A stretch of DNA of 64,000 nucleotides from Ruminococcus sp. AM22-13 (GTDB lineage Bacteria > Bacillota > Clostridia > Lachnospirales > Lachnospiraceae): assembly GCF_003471165.1 (NCBI RefSeq), contig NZ_QRIL01000006.1, positions 108,273 to 172,272 of the forward strand, read 5' to 3'. The notes under the pieces are model-generated. The model did not search any database, had not been told where the DNA came from, and was given only the letters and a program-made list of their open reading frames with translations. Made by a program: the position numbers and the translations under genes. Positions 1 to 8,634 of this stretch are shown here, one piece after another. Numbering within the stretch: the stretch's first letter is position 1; every line of letters begins with the position of its first letter.

Positions 1-491
1 AAGATCTTCGGATCCGATGCAAGTGCTCTTGCAATAGCAACCCTCTGCTTCTGTCCACCGGAGAGCTGTGCAGGATAAGCATTCTGCCTGTCCCCCAGAC
101 CAACGATTTCTAAAAGCTCTGCTGCCCTCTTTCTGGCCTCTGCCTTCCTCTTTCCTTTTATATAAAGGGGAAAACAGACATTATCGATCACTGACTTCTG
201 CATCAGCAGATTGAAATGCTGGAAGATCATACCAATCTCTTCCCTCTGTTTCCTCAATTCCTTCTCTGTCAAATCTCCAAGAGCCTTCCCATCTATCAGA
301 ACCTGTCCCTCTGTAGGAACCTCCAGAAAATTCATACATCGTACCAATGTACTCTTACCTGCCCCCGACATACCGATAATCCCATATATATCACCGGAAT
401 CGATATTCAGGTTCACATCCTTCAAAGCCTCGACCACGCCATCTTTCGTGTCAAAAGACTTCCGGACCTTTTCAATCACAATCCCAGACAT
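1..491 (-). CDS. metN: ABC transporter ATP-binding protein, MetN-type (3' part outside window)
   Basis: ATPase subunit of an importer, most likely the methionine (MetNIQ) type. Visible are Walker A GMSGAGKST, the Q-loop region GMIFQHFNLL, and the signature LSGGQKQR followed by VAIARALASDP; Walker B and the C-terminal ACT-like domain lie beyond base 1. The stretch with VRCMNFLEVPTEG and LTEKELRKQR is what separates MetN from general polar amino-acid ATPases such as GlnQ. The start is ATG at 489-491 behind a GAGGGAGAA ribosome site. The protein leaves the window, so permease and binding-protein partners cannot be seen. I saw no SAM riboswitch in the roughly 150 bases upstream. Family assignment is firm; the substrate is inference. 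Confidence 0.85.
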   Translation of the reverse strand, partial: MSGIVIEKVRKSFDTKDGVVEALKDVNLNIDSGDIYGIIGMSGAGKSTLVRCMNFLEVPTEGQVLIDGKALGDLTEKELRKQREEIGMIFQHFNLLMQKSVIDNVCFPLYIKGKRKAEARKRAAELLEIVGLGDRQNAYPAQLSGGQKQRVAIARALASDPKI

Positions 492-649
492 CTCATTCTC
501 CCTCTCTCTTATTCCCCGCTCCGTTGAGCATGAACATACTATACCACTACACTTCCAAATATGCCAATTCATAATAGCTAGCACCAGTTATAGTTTAAAA
601 CTATATTTTTGTCACTTTACTACATTAAATTCTATATCTCCTGGATTTA

Positions 650-701
650 GTGAAAAAGAAAAACAGCAGGAGAAAGGTCATATTCCTTTCATCCTACTGC
701 T
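650..701 (-). terminator. Intrinsic terminator of the decayed secreted-protein locus
   Basis: On the minus strand a long stem (arms 665-677 and 685-701, with an internal mismatch) is followed by a T-rich run from 660 down to 650. It lies downstream of the pseudogenes at 779-1693 and upstream of metN. Confidence 0.75.
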
Positions 702-778
702 TTGAAAACGTAATATTCATTAAATTCCATCATCCACATCCGGTTCTTTGGGATTTGCACTTTTGCATCCATTACAGG

Positions 779-1016
779 TCATCCTCTGCTATATTCATTT
801 TGACTTGGATAATCCATCTGAGAATAATTTGTCGTTTTGTCCCATGTAACATGAACCTGAGTCAAGCGGATATTCGCAATCCGGATCCAGAATACGCACT
901 TACCATTTTTACTCTTCCAGGTATTTTTTGCGCAGCATTTACAGTTACTGACATTACCATACAAAACAGTATCAAAAAACACCTGTCAAAATCGCTGAGA
1001 ACTTTTTCTTCCTCTT
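779..1016 (-). pseudogene. Decayed small secreted protein (frameshifted signal peptide, repeat insertion)
   Basis: Read on the minus strand from 1016, KRKKKFSAILTGVF runs to a stop at a run of six T. Adding one T restores a classic signal peptide (LILFCMVMSVTVNAA), followed by QKIPGRVKMVSAYSGSG. That frame is then broken at 861-888 by a copy of the short repeat GCGGATATTCGCAATCC, after which VHVTWDKTTNYSQ appears in another frame. No ATG is left at the expected place (an AAG stands there). So I see at least one frameshift, a lost start and an inserted repeat: a dead gene, probably a short wall- or host-facing protein. Its original function is unknown. Confidence 0.5.
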
Positions 1017-1022
1017 AGCTCC

Positions 1023-1253
1023 TTATCTTTTAATTTTTTTCACAGATGAGAACGCACTGTAAACTTTCTTTCCTTTCACTGTCTGATATGCGCGGATTTT
1101 ATACTGATAAGTAGTATTCTTTTTTAATCCCTTATCTGTAAAAGAAGTGGATCTTGTGTCACTGACTTTTTTCCATGTCTTTCCAGTCAGTTTGTATACT
1201 TCATAACCAGATGCACCTTTTGTCTTGGCCCAGGTTACTTTCCAGCTCTGTCA
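1023..1253 (-). pseudogene. Orphan fibronectin type III-like domain fragment
   Basis: An open frame without a start encodes about 76 residues of a C-terminal Fn3-like domain (KGASGYEVYKL, then TSFTDKGLKKNTTYQYKIRAY, ending SSVKKIKR). The same module ends the large surface protein at 62363-64000 (GAQGYILYRYD, SYTDKTGKLNKNENYYVRAY). The frame begins directly after the TGA that closes the Crp-like remnant, so a deletion or recombination joined the tail of a surface protein to a truncated regulator. Not expected to be translated. Confidence 0.6.
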
Positions 1254-1693
1254 AGCCCCATCATATTTTTCCAGCCCCGGATAGGTTTCCAGGAAATATT
1301 CATATCTCTGTACCGGATTACAGGTAAGAATCATTTTTCTGTATTCATATTCCCTCATAGATGCCACACTCTGCATTCGATTACAGACCAGAGCAATTTC
1401 TATATTCTCCATAGCCAGCTTTCGAAGAACATCCGCTGATATCCTTACAATTTCACAATCCGTTATCAACTCCACTGTCAGGAAAGAGGTTATCTGCTTG
1501 TCCAAATTCATGATCCCTACCAAAGCTTTACCTTCTCGTTCTCTTTCATCAGCAAAGTTTTTGCTTTCAACTTACAGATTTCCGAGTTCTCCGCCAACAC
1601 CTCCAGCACAGCTTCCGATTTTATTCCTATCACATTATGAAAAAAATCTTTCAGTTTTTCCTCTTCATTTTCCCTTTTTCTTTCATCACTCAT
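1251..1693 (-). pseudogene. Crp/Fnr-family regulator remnant, frameshifted and truncated
   Basis: From ATG at 1693 the frame MSDERKRENEEEKLKDFF... reads to a TAG at about 1520. The rest (GKALVGIMNLDKQITSFL, TDCEIVRI, NPVQRYEYFLETYPGLEKYD) continues in a different frame from 1523. Together they match the cyclic-nucleotide-binding-type sensor and long helix of Crp/Fnr regulators. The helix-turn-helix that normally follows PGLE is missing: the frame ends after LEKYD and abuts the Fn3 fragment. Without a DNA-binding domain the gene cannot act as a regulator. Ligand unknown. Confidence 0.6.
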
Positions 1694-2159
1694 ACTTTTT
1701 CCTTTTTACACTCTCAAAATCACCAGACAAAACCATCTTGCTTAAAGTTACTGTTTATCCTGTTCTTTTGCAAACAAGATTTTCTCTAATTATATCTTAT
1801 TGTCTGACAAATAGCAATTTCACCGCTTGATTCAAATCAAGTAATCAAAAATATTTTTCCCAAACATACCCTTCACAATTTTTACTGCTACACAAAAATA
1901 GCTATAAGACTTCATTTTTGAAATCCTATAGCTTTGCTATTGATAATATTACGTTGTATTTGTAATCATCAATTATTTTCCAGTAACCATTGGAACACGA
2001 CTAATAAACCGAACAATACTTGTGTCTTTATTCTTTATCATATTCAAAAATAACCGAAATCCTACTCATTTCTAAAACATATTTCGATAAGTCAAAATTA
2101 CAATTTTCACACTTTAATTGATATAATATTCAACAACTAAACAAGGAGGCCATTTAACC

Positions 2160-2867
2160 ATGAATAATGTAAAAATTCTATGTATCGCAGGCAGTATCGT
2201 ACTCGGTAGTATATTGCTATCCGGACAAGCTTTTGGCAAAGCCCCCTCAGATCTAATCACCCTTTCCGCCCCTAAGGAGCCTGAGGGGCAACATGTATCT
2301 TATGATATAGATGGTTCCGGCTCTTATTATGACAGTGAGTCAGATACAACTTACTATTTTGTCAAGGGGATTGTCACTTCTTATTCTAATCATACAAAAA
2401 CCTTTTCACTGACTTCCGACGTCGGTGAAACTTATGAGTTACCGGCAGATACGGATATTAATATAACCGACTATCTCAACACAGAAGCACATATATGGTA
2501 CTCAGAAGACTCTCAAAAAAACTTAAAATTACTTGTGTTCTCTCCTCAAATTTTTTGGGAACATATTAATGAGCTGGAATCAGATGAGCAAATTCCGGAT
2601 GGTGCCACAGAAATTGATGGGACTCTTTCAAAATATATCTCTTTCTGGTTAACAGAAGATAAAATAGATGTTACTCTCTTATTTGTTGAGGACAACCATG
2701 GAAACACTCATATATATGCAGAGGATAACACATGCAATAATTGTAATAGTTCTGTTTTTGGCAAAACAATCGGCGACTATATCAAGTTATATGAAGATAT
2801 GCATTTAAATTCTCAAGTATATGATGATTTTAATGTTGCATATCTTATATCAGAAGCATCGTCTTGA
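2160..2867 (+). CDS. Secreted or membrane-anchored protein of unknown function
   Basis: 235 residues that I do not recognise. The N-terminus is a typical signal peptide (short polar start, hydrophobic residues about 5-22, likely cleavage after GQAFG near 26). The mature part is acidic and rich in Asp, Glu, Ser, Thr and Tyr, with a CNNC motif near residue 192 that could bind metal or form a disulphide. The start is supported by AAGGAGG and a TATAAT-like -10 about 40 bases upstream. It stands alone, with a strong terminator after it and degraded genes on both sides, so it may be part of accessory DNA. Confidence 0.7.
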   Translation: MNNVKILCIAGSIVLGSILLSGQAFGKAPSDLITLSAPKEPEGQHVSYDIDGSGSYYDSESDTTYYFVKGIVTSYSNHTKTFSLTSDVGETYELPADTDINITDYLNTEAHIWYSEDSQKNLKLLVFSPQIFWEHINELESDEQIPDGATEIDGTLSKYISFWLTEDKIDVTLLFVEDNHGNTHIYAEDNTCNNCNSSVFGKTIGDYIKLYEDMHLNSQVYDDFNVAYLISEASS

Positions 2868-2927
2868 CTTACCCAAATGTCTGGTTGAGAACCTGATGTT
2901 TTTTACATCAAACATATCATATATTTT

Positions 2928-2966
2928 AAATGCCGCAGCCAATATTTTCAAAGGCTGCGGCATTTT
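2928..2966 (+). terminator. Intrinsic terminator after the 235-residue secreted protein
   Basis: Perfect 13-bp arms (2928-2940 and 2953-2965; core GCCGCAGCC / GGCTGCGGC) around a 12-base loop, then ATTTTTGACTTAATTTTT. It lies 60 bases past the stop of the plus-strand gene and may also work in reverse. Confidence 0.85.
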
Positions 2967-3027
2967 TGACTTAATTTTTCTTTCAAACATGTTGCTTCTT
3001 CTTTTGACTGCTGCAAATATGTTTATG

Positions 3028-3135
3028 TCACAAATTCAAAATATCTTTTGCTTTTTCTCTGTCTCTGATAATCATCCCATGGGCAGCTAACTTATCCAAT
3101 TGCTCATCAAAAGTCAATGGCTTTTTCAAATCCAT
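3028..3135 (-). pseudogene. Abi_2-family abortive-infection protein, N-terminal stub
   Basis: 35 codons, MDLKKPLTFDEQLDKLAAHG onward, match the conserved beginning of Abi_2 (AbiD/AbiF-like) proteins, which are normally around 300 residues and continue with an NYYR motif. Here a stop follows DILNL at once and no NYYR sequence is found downstream in any frame. The start has a good AAGGAGTG ribosome site, so a short peptide might still be made. A terminator lies just upstream. Assignment rests on the N-terminal motif only. Confidence 0.5.
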
Positions 3136-3152
3136 AAAATCACTCCTTAACG

Positions 3153-3180
3153 TAAAAAAGCTGAGCACAAGTCTCAGCTT
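3153..3180 (-). terminator. Intrinsic terminator between purL and the Abi_2 stub
   Basis: Minus-strand hairpin AAGCTGAG / CTCAGCTT (arms 3158-3165 and 3173-3180) followed by TTTTTTACG. It should end the purL transcript; the ribosome site of the stub begins immediately after it. Confidence 0.7.
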
Positions 3181-3373
3181 GGTCCCCAATGCCAAAAAGG
3201 CTTCGGGCAACTCTGTTACATATAGTATATTCAAAAAGTCACGAAATTGCAATAGTTTTTATTATTTTCATCATCAAAAAAGGGCGCTGCCCAACCAGGC
3301 GAATACGCAAAGTTAATACACTCCTCCACACCACAATCCCGACGCTCCTAAAAAGGAAGCGCAAGGGTGGAGT

Positions 3374-3409
3374 CCAGAGGAGGGACAGCGCTTTCTGTCC
3401 TTCCTCTGG
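3374..3409. repeat. Strong hairpin just past the purL stop
   Basis: CCAGAGGAGGGACAG (3374-3388) faces CTGTCCTTCCTCTGG (3395-3409): 15-bp arms with a single mismatch and a 6-base loop. No T-run follows on either strand, so it is not a plain terminator. It starts 24 bases past purL and could protect the mRNA 3' end or be an interspersed repeat. Confidence 0.55.
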
Positions 3410-3432
3410 GAACCTTCCGTCCTGGAAAGAGT

Positions 3433-6400
3433 TTATTTAAAATATTCCACACCAGACTCGAATATTTTAATATCCTGCTCCCCATAGATATTAATAGCAA
3501 CTCCGTCCCCGCGACGTTCGCTATGTGCCATCTTACCAAGGATACGTCCATCCGGGCTGGTAATACCTTCAATGTTCATATAAGAACCATTGACATTCCA
3601 TTCTTCATCAACACTGAGCTGTCCATCCGGAGTTACATACTGAGTTGCAACCTGTCCGTTTGCAAACAGCTTCTGCAGCCATTCTTCATTTGCAACGAAG
3701 CGTCCTTCACCATGTGAAGCCGGGTTACAGTATACACCGCCAAGCTGTGCCTTCTGCAGCCAAGGAGATTTATTACTAACAACCTTAGTATAAACCATCT
3801 TGGAGATATGGCGTCCGATCGTATTAAATGTCAGTGTAGGAGAATCTGCTTTCTGTCCGCAGATTTCACCGTAAGGTACAAGACCAAGCTTGATCAGAGC
3901 CTGGAATCCGTTACAGATACCAAGTGCCAGACCATCTCTTTCATTGATCAGCTTCATAACAGCTTCTTTGATCTTCGCATTCTGGAATGCAGTTGCAAAG
4001 AATTTTGCAGAACCATCCGGTTCGTCACCTGCGGAGAATCCGCCCGGGAACATGATAATCTGTGCCTGATCGATTGCTTTTTCAAAAAGCTCTACAGAGT
4101 CATGGATATCTTCAGCAGTCAGGTTCTTGAATACTTTTACATCCACCTCTGCGCCTGCGCGCTCAAATGCACGTGTGCTGTCATACTCGCAGTTTGTTCC
4201 AGGGAATACAGGAATAAATACACGAGGTTTTGCAACTTTGTTCTTGCATACATAGATGCTGTCTGCACGATAAAGCTTCTCATCTCTGTCAGCTGCCTCT
4301 TTGTCATTCTCAGAAGAAACTGTCTTAAATACTTTTTCCAGAGTACCTTTCCATGCATTTTCAGCTTCGTTTACAGTGATCCCTGTATTTCCATAGGAGA
4401 AGTTACCGTCGGCAGTTACTTCACCGATCACTGTATAAGTGATGGAAAGCTCACCAACCTTACCATCCGGAACTTCCAGGATAATATCGCCAAATCCAGG
4501 TGCAAAGAAATCTCTTGGATCAAGGTTATGCTCGATCTTCACGCCCATGCCATTACCAAATGCCATCTTTGCAACTGCTGCTGCAATACCATGGCGGTCA
4601 AGTGCATAAGCAGAAACAACCTTGCCGTCCTGCATATCTTTATGAAGTTTTTCATACTGATCCATGATTCCTGCATAATCCGGCAGATCGTACTGATCCT
4701 TCGGTGCACGAAGCCATACCAGTTTGTTTCCTGCTTTCTTTAATTCCGGTGTGATCACATCCTGGATTTTCGCAACGTCAACTGCGAAAGATACCAGTGT
4801 CGGAGGTACATCAATATCATTGAATGTACCGGACATACTGTCCTTACCACCGATGGATGGAAGTCCGAATCCCATCTGTGCTGCATAAGCACCGAGAAGT
4901 GCTGCAAAAGGCTGACTCCATCTCTTAGGATCTTCTGTCATACGGCGGAAGTATTCCTGGAATGTGAAACGGATTTTCTTATAGTCACCACCTGTAGCCA
5001 CGATTCTGGCAACGGACTCTGTCACTGCATAAGCAGCTCCATGATATGGGCTCCAGGAAGATAAATACGGATCAAAGCCATAGCTCATCATGGTTACAGT
5101 ATCTGTTTTACCATTCTGTACCGGAACCTTTGCTACCATGGACTGAGTCTCTGTGAGCTGATATTTACCGCCGTATGGCATAAATACACTGCCTGCTCCG
5201 ATAGAACCATCGAACATTTCCACAAGTCCCTTCTGAGAGCATACATTTAAGTCTGCCAGAGTTTCCATCCATTTAGCTTTTACATCAGCTACATCCGGGC
5301 GCTCTTCAAAGAGATTGCCTTCTTTGTTAGGGATTTCTACTTCTACAGTTGTTTCCTGATGTGCACCGTTAGTGTCAAGGAATGCACGGGAAATATTTAC
5401 GATTTCTTTGCCTCTCCATACAAGTACCAGACGAGGATCCTCTGTTACAACCGCAACAGGAATTGCCTCCAGGTTCTCTTCATTTGCATAGCCAAGGAAG
5501 GTATCTACATCTTTCGGGTCAACTACTACAGCCATACGTTCCTGAGATTCGGAAATTGCAATCTCAGTTCCGTCAAGACCTGCATATTTCTTCGGAACCT
5601 TGTCAAGGTCTACTCTAAGACCTGCTGCCAGCTCACCGATAGCAACGGAAACACCGCCTGCACCAAAGTCATTACATTTCTTGATGATATGGCTGACTTC
5701 TTCACGGCGGAACATACGCTGGATCTTACGCTCAGTAGGAGCATTACCTTTCTGCACCTCAGCGCCGCACACTTCGATAGAAGCTTCTGTATGAACCTTG
5801 GAAGAACCGGTAGCGCCACCGATACCGTCACGTCCTGTACGTCCTCCAAGTAAGATAATGATATCTCCCGGATCAGAATTCTCACGGATAACCGCACGTC
5901 TGGGAGCAGCACCCATAACAGCACCGATCTCCATACGTTTCGCTACATAATCAGGATGATAAACTTCTTTTACATAACCTGTTGCAAGACCGATCTGGTT
6001 TCCATAGGAGCTGTAGCCATGAGCTGCGCTTCTTACCAGTTTCTTCTGCGGAAGTTTACCTTTGAGAGTTTCTTTTACAGAAACAGTAGGATCTGCCGCA
6101 CCAGTTACACGCATTGCCTGATATACATAAGTACGTCCTGAAAGCGGGTCACGGATTGCGCCGCCAAGGCAGGTAGCAGCACCACCGAATGGCTCGATCT
6201 CAGTCGGATGGTTATGTGTCTCGTTCTTGAAGTTAATCAGCCATTCCTCTTCTTTACCGTCAACATCTACAGGAACTACAATACTGCAGGCATTGATCTC
6301 ATCAGATTCTTCCTGGTCAGCAAGCTTTCCTTCTGCTTTCAGTTTCTTCATTGCCATCAGAGCCAAATCCATCAGGCAGACAAATTTGTCCTTGCGGCCT

Positions 6401-7197
6401 TTGTAAAGTTCTTCTCTGTCAGCAAGATATTTATTGTAGGTATCTACGATTGGTGCCTTGTAATCACCTTCGTCAAATTTTACATCTGTCAGTTCTGTGG
6501 AGAAGGTTGTGTGACGGCAATGATCAGACCAGTAGGTATCAAGTACACGGATTTCTGTCATGGACGGGTCACGTTTCTCTTCTTCTTTGAAATAATGCTG
6601 GATATGCTGGAAATCCTTGAATGTCATTGCAAGGTTTAAAGAATCATAAAGTTCCTTTAATTCTGCTTCCGGCATTTCCTTGAATCCGTCAAAAATCTTA
6701 ACATCTTCCGGTTCCGGGAATACAGTTATCAGTGTTTCCGGTTTCTGCAGGCCTGTTTCACGGGAATCTACAGGGTTGATACAGTGATGCTTGATGGCAT
6801 CAAATTCTTCATCTGTAATAGTTCCTTCAATTACATAGGTAGTTGCGGAACGGATGATAGGCTGTGCATTCTCATCCAGGAACTGCACACACTGAACAGC
6901 AGAATCTGCTCTCTGGTCAAACTGTCCCGGTAAAAATTCTACAGAGAAGATGCGGAAGCCTTCTGCTACCTCAAAATTCTCCAGGTATAAATCATCTACA
7001 GGTGGCTCTGCAAAAACAGTTTTGCATGCTTTATCAAAAACTTCATCAGAAATATTCTCTACATCATAGCGGATCAGCACACGTACTGCTGTTACGGATT
7101 TAATTCCCAGATAGCTGCTGACCTCATGTTTTAATTCCTTTGCCTGTACAGCGAAGGCCGGTTTCTTTTCTACATAGACACGTCTTACGTTACTCAT
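3433..7197 (-). CDS. purL: Phosphoribosylformylglycinamidine synthase, fused PurL/PurQ type
   Basis: Converts FGAR, glutamine and ATP to FGAM in de novo purine synthesis. At 1254 residues this is the single-chain form with synthase and glutaminase fused, not the split PurS/PurL/PurQ set of Bacillus. The N-terminal 150 residues resemble the PurS-like domain; FKNETHNHPTEIEPFGG (about 325-340) is the ATP/Mg site. The C-terminal class I glutaminase begins near FPGTNCEYD (about 1000) with nucleophile Cys1095 (LGICNGFQ) and His1225/Glu1227 (AHSERRGDG). The start ATG follows AAAGGAG. It is monocistronic as seen here, with a hairpin and terminator downstream and a divergent LysR gene upstream. I see no PurR box or purine riboswitch in the 180 bases before it. 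Confidence 0.97.
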   Translation of the reverse strand: MSNVRRVYVEKKPAFAVQAKELKHEVSSYLGIKSVTAVRVLIRYDVENISDEVFDKACKTVFAEPPVDDLYLENFEVAEGFRIFSVEFLPGQFDQRADSAVQCVQFLDENAQPIIRSATTYVIEGTITDEEFDAIKHHCINPVDSRETGLQKPETLITVFPEPEDVKIFDGFKEMPEAELKELYDSLNLAMTFKDFQHIQHYFKEEEKRDPSMTEIRVLDTYWSDHCRHTTFSTELTDVKFDEGDYKAPIVDTYNKYLADREELYKGRKDKFVCLMDLALMAMKKLKAEGKLADQEESDEINACSIVVPVDVDGKEEEWLINFKNETHNHPTEIEPFGGAATCLGGAIRDPLSGRTYVYQAMRVTGAADPTVSVKETLKGKLPQKKLVRSAAHGYSSYGNQIGLATGYVKEVYHPDYVAKRMEIGAVMGAAPRRAVIRENSDPGDIIILLGGRTGRDGIGGATGSSKVHTEASIEVCGAEVQKGNAPTERKIQRMFRREEVSHIIKKCNDFGAGGVSVAIGELAAGLRVDLDKVPKKYAGLDGTEIAISESQERMAVVVDPKDVDTFLGYANEENLEAIPVAVVTEDPRLVLVWRGKEIVNISRAFLDTNGAHQETTVEVEIPNKEGNLFEERPDVADVKAKWMETLADLNVCSQKGLVEMFDGSIGAGSVFMPYGGKYQLTETQSMVAKVPVQNGKTDTVTMMSYGFDPYLSSWSPYHGAAYAVTESVARIVATGGDYKKIRFTFQEYFRRMTEDPKRWSQPFAALLGAYAAQMGFGLPSIGGKDSMSGTFNDIDVPPTLVSFAVDVAKIQDVITPELKKAGNKLVWLRAPKDQYDLPDYAGIMDQYEKLHKDMQDGKVVSAYALDRHGIAAAVAKMAFGNGMGVKIEHNLDPRDFFAPGFGDIILEVPDGKVGELSITYTVIGEVTADGNFSYGNTGITVNEAENAWKGTLEKVFKTVSSENDKEAADRDEKLYRADSIYVCKNKVAKPRVFIPVFPGTNCEYDSTRAFERAGAEVDVKVFKNLTAEDIHDSVELFEKAIDQAQIIMFPGGFSAGDEPDGSAKFFATAFQNAKIKEAVMKLINERDGLALGICNGFQALIKLGLVPYGEICGQKADSPTLTFNTIGRHISKMVYTKVVSNKSPWLQKAQLGGVYCNPASHGEGRFVANEEWLQKLFANGQVATQYVTPDGQLSVDEEWNVNGSYMNIEGITSPDGRILGKMAHSERRGDGVAINIYGEQDIKIFESGVEYFK

Positions 7198-7485
7198 AGA
7201 AACTCCTTTCTTGTGTATGCATTGTTTTAAAAATGCTTTAAAAGCACCTTGCAGCCCGACTCCAGTGAACCTGCTGCTTGAACTATTGCTTTCTTTATAG
7301 TATCATAGGAAATATCATTAGTAAAATTAATATATCTTATATTTTTTATTAATGTAACTAATTAATCACTATCCGTGAAATGTTTTGGAATGAATATGCC
7401 AAAATCCAGAGACATACAAGCTCTAAAGTTCCATTGCTACAGACAATTTATATCATCATATTATTTTATGAAAGGATTTATTTCT

Positions 7486-8364
7486 ATGGATATTAATCTG
7501 GAATTATACAAAGTATTCTACTATGTTGCCACCACCCTGAGCTTTTCTGAGGCTTCCCGACAGCTTTTTATCTCCCAGTCAGCAGTCAGCCAGTCCATTA
7601 AAACCCTGGAAAAAAAGCTGAATCATCCTCTTTTTATCCGAAGCACCAAGAAAGTATTGTTAACTCCTGAAGGAGAACTTCTGCTCCAGCATGTAAAACC
7701 GGCTCTCCAGCTTCTGGACGAGGGAGAATCTCTGCTGTCAGGAGACAATCTGCTGAAAGGCCAGCTGCGTATTGCTGCCAGCGATACGATCTGCCGGTAT
7801 TTTCTCATTGATTATCTGCAGAAATTCCATCAGACCTATCCGGATGTCCGTATCAAAGTCACAAACAGTACCTCCATCGGCTGTGCAGAGCTTCTGGAAA
7901 AGGGTCAGGCAGATCTTATTGTATGCAACTGTCCCAATTCCAGGCTTGGCAGTCATTTTCAGACCCGTGTGTTAAAAGAATTTCACGATGTATTTGTTGC
8001 CAATACGGATTACTTTCCTGTACACACTGTTCAAACCGAACTGCAGGAGCTTCTGAACTATCCAATCCTGATGCTTTCCCCCAAAAGTACCACCAGTGAA
8101 TATCTGCGGGAAGCATTTACAGCCCATAATCTCAAGCTTCTTCCTGAAGTAGAGTTAAACAGTAATGACCTGCTTCTGGATCTGGCACGGATCGGACTGG
8201 GGATTGCCTGTGTTCCTGATTATATGTTAAAAGAAAATGATCAGCTGACACCGCTCATGTTAAAAGAGCCTCTTCCCGGACGTCAGCTTATACTTGCCCA
8301 GCATGACAGTCTTACTGTCTCTCAGGCTGCTGAACGCTTTATTAAAATGTTTACTTCCATATGA
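7486..8364 (+). CDS. LysR-family transcriptional regulator
   Basis: 292 residues. Residues 1-60 hold the winged helix-turn-helix (LYKVFYYVA, SQSAVSQSIKTLEKKL, LFIRSTKKVLLTPEG); the rest is the two-lobe periplasmic-binding-like effector domain. The frame is open further upstream (from 7375), but the true start is the ATG at 7486: it has AAAGGATT 7 bases before it and begins at the family's usual position. It is divergent from purL, and LysR proteins often control a divergent neighbour, but purine control is only inference. A terminator at 8491 closes the unit. Confidence 0.9.
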   Translation: MDINLELYKVFYYVATTLSFSEASRQLFISQSAVSQSIKTLEKKLNHPLFIRSTKKVLLTPEGELLLQHVKPALQLLDEGESLLSGDNLLKGQLRIAASDTICRYFLIDYLQKFHQTYPDVRIKVTNSTSIGCAELLEKGQADLIVCNCPNSRLGSHFQTRVLKEFHDVFVANTDYFPVHTVQTELQELLNYPILMLSPKSTTSEYLREAFTAHNLKLLPEVELNSNDLLLDLARIGLGIACVPDYMLKENDQLTPLMLKEPLPGRQLILAQHDSLTVSQAAERFIKMFTSI

Positions 8365-8490
8365 TCATCATACTCATCAAAAAATTTCCTTCGAAAATAC
8401 TACAGATAATTTTTTACAGGATTTTCATACTATAAAATTTCCATACTATGAAATTTCTATGCTGCAGTTGCAAAGCCTTTGTACAATAAA

Positions 8491-8566
8491 AGAAGTCCTC
8501 ACTCAGTACTGAAACAACAATTTTTATAATCGCGTTTCTTACTGAATGAGAACTTCTTATTATTTT
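8491..8566 (+). terminator. Terminator after the LysR gene
   Basis: A long imperfect stem (AGAAGT, CTCA and TCAGT in 8491-8508 pair with ACTGA, TGAG and ACTTCT in 8541-8557) encloses an AT-rich loop and is followed by ATTATTTTT. It sits between convergent genes and may serve both strands. Confidence 0.65.
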
Positions 8567-8594
8567 TCTATTCTGTTTTTCAGTCTGAAGTCCG

Positions 8595-8630
8595 GCAGAT
8601 ATTCACAATCCGCTTCGCTATTTAGTCAAC
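8595..8630. repeat. Interspersed repeat, GATATTCGC/AATCCGCTTCGCT family
   Basis: CAGATATTCACAATCCGCTTCGCTATTTAGTCAAC closely matches the copy at 34491-34540 and part of the one at 861-888, but is inverted around its TAGTCAA end. It ends 5 bases before the stop codon of the mrp-like gene. Confidence 0.5.
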
Positions 8631-8634
8631 TTTC

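Noticed and set aside
492..650. SAM riboswitch before metN
   Set aside because: The leader is short and AT-rich without the SAM-I core; only a normal ribosome site is seen.
779..982. 67-codon minus-strand frame as an intact gene
   Set aside because: It starts in an out-of-frame part of a signal peptide and crosses an interspersed repeat; better read as part of a frameshifted pseudogene.
7200..7374. Purine riboswitch or PurR box before purL
   Set aside because: No aptamer core and no convincing paired PurBox in the purL-lysR gap.
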